NCBI GenBank assembly: GCA_938091985.1 | Contig: CALKOE010000378.1 | Coordinates: 1-7,914, forward strand | From: an uncultured Acidimicrobiales bacterium | GTDB taxonomy: Bacteria > Actinomycetota > Acidimicrobiia > Acidimicrobiales > Aldehydirespiratoraceae | Direction of reading: 5' to 3' | Length of the DNA: 7,914 bases | Shown here: in pieces, positions 4,875-7,914 of the stretch | Layout of the letters: every line of letters begins with the position of its first letter | How positions within the stretch are numbered: position 1 is the stretch's first letter | Translations under genes and position numbers: made by a program | Notes under the pieces: generated by a model | What the model was told of the DNA's origin: nothing | The model's database searches: none | The model's input: the letters and a program-made list of their open reading frames with translations, nothing else

Positions 4875-7108
4875 AAGTCGTCGTCCTCGTTGGTCGCGTC
4901 CCTCGCTCCGCCGAGGAAGACAGCGCGGGCGATGTCGTCACGAGCGGCGAGTTCGGCGGTGGGGCCGTCGAAGCGGACGTGGCCCTTCTCGATGAAGACG
5001 GCGCGGTCGGCGATGGCCATCGCGACGTTGAGTGACTGTTCGACGATGATCATCGTCTGGCCTTCGGCGCGGAGTCGCTCGACCACGACGAGGAGTTCGC
5101 CGACCATCGCCGGTGCGAGCCCGAGCGAGAGCTCATCGATGAGCAGTATCTCGGGCTCGTGGATGAGCACCATGGCGAGCGCCAGCAGCTGTTGTTGCCC
5201 ACCGGAGAGCGCCGAGGCCGGTTCATCGAGGCGGTCGGCCAGCATCGGGAACGTCTCGAGCACTGCCGCGATCCGCTCGTCGAGGACCCGGCCGTCCTTG
5301 CGGAGGGTCCAGCCGGCCGTCCGCAGGTTGTCGTGGATCGACAACGGCGGAAACACTGCCTTGCCGCCCGGGAGTTGCTGGATGCCGAGCCCGACTCTCG
5401 TCTGCGGCGAGGTCAGGGTGATGTCGTGGCCATGGAGGTTCACGATTCCGCGTGAAGGGATGCCGAGGCCGCTGATCACCCGGAGGATGGTCGACTTGCC
5501 GGCGCCGTTGGTGCCGAGCAGTGCGAGCGTTTCTCCCTTCTCCACACGGAGATCGATGCCGAAGAGCACCTGAACCGGGCCGTACGAGAAGTCGATATCG
5601 CGGAGCTGGACAGCAGGGATGTTGTCGGGATTGGCCGCGCGCCACTCGATATCAGCGGCGTCCTTCTCGATTTCCTCGACCACCATCGAGAGATCGTGAC
5701 GGATGTGGCGTGCAGCCCATATGAGCAGCGCGCCTCCGAGGATCTTGAAGGGAATCGTGACGATGAGAATGGCGGTGCGCTCGTCGGTCGCATCGGAGAG
5801 CAGACCGGCCACGATCGGGCCGAGCACGCCACCGCCGAGGAAGATGACGACCATGGAAAGTGCGGTTGCCTGGGCACGAAGCCGGTAGGGAACGACGCCG
5901 ACGAGCAGTGGGGAGATCATGCCGAAGATCACGACGCTGAGCACCGAGGGGACGATGCCAACCGCGGCGAACAGCACCGGATGGGGCATGAAGAACTGGA
6001 CCGGAATCGCGAGGGCGATCGGAAAGAACAGGGCGCCGACCCAGGCTAATGCCTTGGCCGGACTCTCCTGATAGAGCCGGTCGTAGCGAACGGCGGCCCA
6101 TGGGGCCGCCGCGAACGCCAACATCCCGGGGACGAACCCGATCATCGCTCGTTCGAACGGACTCAGGCCCCACCGGTCCTCGAGGTAGAGGTTGACGAGA
6201 AAGCTCTGACCGATGATGGAGAAGACGATGATGCTGAACGACACCCATGCGAACTTGAGGGTGCGGATCGCCATGAGCCGATGCCAGACCGCGGCGAGCG
6301 ACACACTCGGTCGATCGGGGTCTTCCTCCATGACCTCGCCGAGCACTGCCTTCTGCTCGAACTGACCCCGAGGCGGATCGGGCACGAAGAGGGCCCAGAT
6401 GCCCAGCGCGACTGTCGGCCACGCGAAGATCCAGTAGGCCCACCGCCAGTTGTCGTCGACGACGATCATCAGGCCGCCCACGAGCAGCGGCGCGATGCGC
6501 TCACCGCCGCGACCCAGGACGTTCTTGACGGCGTAGATGCGACCGCGAGCCTGGATCGGGTAGGCATCGGCGAGCACCGCCCCCTGCACGGGGAAGGTGT
6601 TGGACGTGCCGATTCCCATCAGCATGCCGACGAAGAAGAATCCGAGGGCGTTGGCCTGGAATCCGCGCACGAACATCGCCACGCTCCAGCACACGGTGGC
6701 GATGCCGACCAGCCGCATGCGGTCGACGCGATCAGCCAGTTTCCCCATGGGGACCGCGAACAGTGTGGAGGTGATCAGTCCGCCGATGCCGATGACCGCA
6801 AGGCCCGCGTCGGACACACCGAGGCTCTCCTGGATCTCGGGGCCCAACAGGCCGGGAATCGCCAGTTGGAGGGCGTCGACCGCGTCGAGCGTGCCCAGAA
6901 CCGCGATGATGCCGACCCCGCCGGCGGCCACGCCCTCCCGGAACGACATTGGGTCGTCGCCGACGCCGGGAAGGTCTTCGTCGGCGCGGAGCTCCAGAGC
7001 GTCGGCGTCGGCCGCAGCCTGCTCACGAGCAGACTGCTCGTCGAGCACAGCCTTGGTGAGGCCGGCGAATTGGCCGCGATCGGGTTCGGCCTCGTGGCCG
7101 AGGGTCAC
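4871..7108 (-). CDS. MFS transporter fused to a LivF-type ABC ATPase
   Basis: Two unrelated transport machines share this 745-residue chain. After a hydrophilic, acidic N-terminal stretch (1-57), residues about 58-468 form a major facilitator superfamily transporter with about 12 hydrophobic segments and the loop 2-3 motif GKLADRVDRMRL (122-133). A charged linker (469-497) joins a LivF-type ATPase (498-732): Walker A GTNGAGKST (532-540), signature LSGGQQQ (634-640), Walker B ILLIDE (654-659) and IIVEQS (687-692), where Gln691 replaces the switch histidine, as in E. coli LivF. LivF supplies the second ATPase that the downstream LivH-LivM-LivG fusion lacks, so the two proteins should form one importer, with the MFS part as an additional covalently attached membrane unit of unknown role. 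The GTG start overlaps the receptor stop as GTGA and has no clear ribosome site, implying translational coupling. Met54 (codon at 6949-6947) is a weaker alternative start. The reading frame is continuous through the linker, arguing against a frameshift artefact. Confidence 0.92.
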   Translation of the reverse strand: MTLGHEAEPDRGQFAGLTKAVLDEQSAREQAAADADALELRADEDLPGVGDDPMSFREGVAAGGVGIIAVLGTLDAVDALQLAIPGLLGPEIQESLGVSDAGLAVIGIGGLITSTLFAVPMGKLADRVDRMRLVGIATVCWSVAMFVRGFQANALGFFFVGMLMGIGTSNTFPVQGAVLADAYPIQARGRIYAVKNVLGRGGERIAPLLVGGLMIVVDDNWRWAYWIFAWPTVALGIWALFVPDPPRGQFEQKAVLGEVMEEDPDRPSVSLAAVWHRLMAIRTLKFAWVSFSIIVFSIIGQSFLVNLYLEDRWGLSPFERAMIGFVPGMLAFAAAPWAAVRYDRLYQESPAKALAWVGALFFPIALAIPVQFFMPHPVLFAAVGIVPSVLSVVIFGMISPLLVGVVPYRLRAQATALSMVVIFLGGGVLGPIVAGLLSDATDERTAILIVTIPFKILGGALLIWAARHIRHDLSMVVEEIEKDAADIEWRAANPDNIPAVQLRDIDFSYGPVQVLFGIDLRVEKGETLALLGTNGAGKSTILRVISGLGIPSRGIVNLHGHDITLTSPQTRVGLGIQQLPGGKAVFPPLSIHDNLRTAGWTLRKDGRVLDERIAAVLETFPMLADRLDEPASALSGGQQQLLALAMVLIHEPEILLIDELSLGLAPAMVGELLVVVERLRAEGQTMIIVEQSLNVAMAIADRAVFIEKGHVRFDGPTAELAARDDIARAVFLGGARDATNEDDDL
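4875..4888 (-). promoter_or_regulatory. Ribosome binding site of the LivH-LivM-LivG fusion gene
   Basis: The minus strand has GAGGA (4888-4884) followed by a 9-base spacer before the GTG at 4874. The site lies within the codons for the acidic tail (EDDDL) of the preceding MFS-LivF protein. The spacing is slightly long but acceptable, and the GTGA overlap supports the same start. Confidence 0.5.
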
Positions 7109-7914
7109 GGCGTCAGGTCGACTGGCTCGCCAAGGGGTAGGACTTCGCCATCCTCATCGGCGTCAGCGTCGAACTCCACCAGCCGCAGCGTGTCGTTGCC
7201 GTTGTATTTCCCAGGGCCGAACGAGGCGAACGGGATCTGGGCGAAGCTGGTGTCGGTCAGGGTCTCGAGTCCGGCCTGGAAGGTGTCGTTGGTGAGATCG
7301 ACCCCGGCCGCAGTCGCAGCCTGGATGAAGAGATCGAGGTCACGACACACGATGAGCGTGTAGTTCCAGTAGTTCGGATCGTCCTCGGTGTTGACCACGC
7401 CGGCGCCGGGGCGTTCGAACCGTGCGTCGGGGAGGGCTGCTTGCACGTCATCGATGCACTGTTGCGTCTTGGCGTCGACCGGGTCGGACGAAAGGTCGAC
7501 CCGAGTGCCGGCGGCGATGGTGCCGTCGAGATCGCCCGGGTCGATGCCGGTGCTGATGGCGGTCGTGAGGTTGCCGGAGTCGGGGGCCGCCAGCGGAAGG
7601 TCGAGTTCGCCGTAGGTCACGTAGCCGGTTGCGGCAGCGCCGAAGATGAGCATGCGCTCGACATCGGCGTCTCGCACCTGTTGGCGCATGATCTCGGCGC
7701 GGTTCTCCAACTCGTCTTCGCTCAGACCGAGATCGTCGATGTTGAGGGTGATGCCGATCTCGAGGCCGAGGTCGGCGAGGGTCGCTTCTGCCACTGCGGA
7801 GACTCGATCGCTCGTGACGTTGCCGTCGTAGTGGATGCCGACTCGAGTCGCACCGTCGAACCATCCGATCTCGTCGAGTTGGGCGATGAAGTTCTCCTCG
7901 ACGGCGGTGCCGGC
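7105..7914 (-). CDS. Branched-chain-amino-acid-type ABC transporter substrate-binding protein, C-terminal part (5' end outside window)
   Basis: This is the extracytoplasmic receptor that would deliver ligand to the downstream Liv-type permease. The frame is open from the window edge at 7914, so the visible 269 residues are a fragment missing the start, signal peptide and N-terminal lobe. A GTG at 7794 is only an internal valine. The fold is type-1 periplasmic binding protein: an alternating region (TRVGIHYDGN at 23-32 of the fragment, then a helix), a second strand and helix set around MLIFGAAATGYVTYGE (88-103), YWNYTLIVCRDLDLFIQAATAAG (182-204), and the C-terminal FGPGKYNGNDTLRLVEF (232-248) seen in many actinobacterial Liv receptors. 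Two cysteines (153 and 190 of the fragment) could form a disulfide, fitting an exported location. The tail (249-269) is acidic. It overlaps the MFS-LivF gene as GTGA. Assignment to the family is strong; ligand identity is not readable. Confidence 0.88.
   Translation of the reverse strand, partial: AGTAVEENFIAQLDEIGWFDGATRVGIHYDGNVTSDRVSAVAEATLADLGLEIGITLNIDDLGLSEDELENRAEIMRQQVRDADVERMLIFGAAATGYVTYGELDLPLAAPDSGNLTTAISTGIDPGDLDGTIAAGTRVDLSSDPVDAKTQQCIDDVQAALPDARFERPGAGVVNTEDDPNYWNYTLIVCRDLDLFIQAATAAGVDLTNDTFQAGLETLTDTSFAQIPFASFGPGKYNGNDTLRLVEFDADADEDGEVLPLGEPVDLTP

Noticed and set aside
3394..4941. Minus-strand open frame of 515 codons overlapping the LivH-LivM region in another frame
   Set aside because: The translation is arginine- and proline-rich and lacks membrane helices, whereas the alternative frame encodes a coherent two-permease protein.
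4503..5573. Plus-strand open frame of 356 codons across the MFS-LivF/LivHMG junction
   Set aside because: It spans two genes on the opposite strand; its serine- and arginine-rich low-complexity translation has no domain.
6281..7363. Plus-strand open frame of 360 codons opposite the MFS domain and receptor end
   Set aside because: Histidine-, aspartate- and arginine-rich translation without motifs; it is antisense to the MFS coding sequence and best read as a compositional shadow.
7105..7794. Reading the receptor as a complete 229-residue gene starting at 7794
   Set aside because: The frame stays open for 40 more codons to the window edge with binding-protein-like sequence, so the GTG at 7794 is internal and the real start is outside.
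1..7914. tRNA, rRNA, insertion sequence, terminator or promoter elements
   Set aside because: No tRNA-like or rRNA sequence, transposase frame, terminal inverted repeat or hairpin with a T-run was seen. The region is continuously coding and the operon ends lie outside it.

Overview
The window is GC-rich (by eye about 65%) and fully coding, with every credible gene on the minus strand and no gap longer than 21 bases. GTG starts, 4-base stop/start overlaps and multi-domain branched-chain-amino-acid-type (Liv/HAAT) transporter fusions suggest a high-GC actinobacterium. An Acidimicrobiia-like lineage is a guess from style; no rRNA or other phylogenetic marker is present.

Read in the direction of transcription (from 7914 down to 1), the layout is: (1) the C-terminal 269 residues of a periplasmic-binding-protein-type solute receptor (7914-7105); (2) a 745-residue fusion of a 12-helix MFS transporter with a LivF-type ABC ATPase (7108-4871); (3) a 955-residue fusion of a LivH permease, a LivM permease and a LivG ATPase (4874-2007); (4) a TetR/AcrR-type regulator (2010-1435); (5) a GH10 xylanase-family enzyme without a signal peptide (1413-412); (6) the N-terminal 138 residues of a GH3 beta-glycosidase, also without a signal peptide (415 to beyond base 1).

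Four of the five gene junctions are 4-base overlaps (GTGA three times, ATGA once), so this looks like one tightly coupled operon. Its promoter lies upstream of base 7914 and its terminator beyond base 1, both outside the window. The exception is the regulator/GH10 junction, where a 14-base unit is repeated three times in tandem. Reading a single copy of that unit restores a GTGA overlap there too, so the repeat looks like a secondary expansion inside a once-overlapping junction.

Together the genes hold every part of a Liv-type importer (receptor, two permeases, two ATPases) in three polypeptides, plus an extra MFS transporter tied covalently to one ATPase, a probable local regulator, and two apparently cytosolic glycoside hydrolases. 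The simplest inference is uptake of a glycosylated or xylose-containing compound followed by intracellular deglycosylation. The substrate cannot be read from sequence alone. The most unusual elements are the MFS-LivF fusion, its pairing with a LivH-LivM-LivG fusion and glycosidases, and the 14-base triplication.
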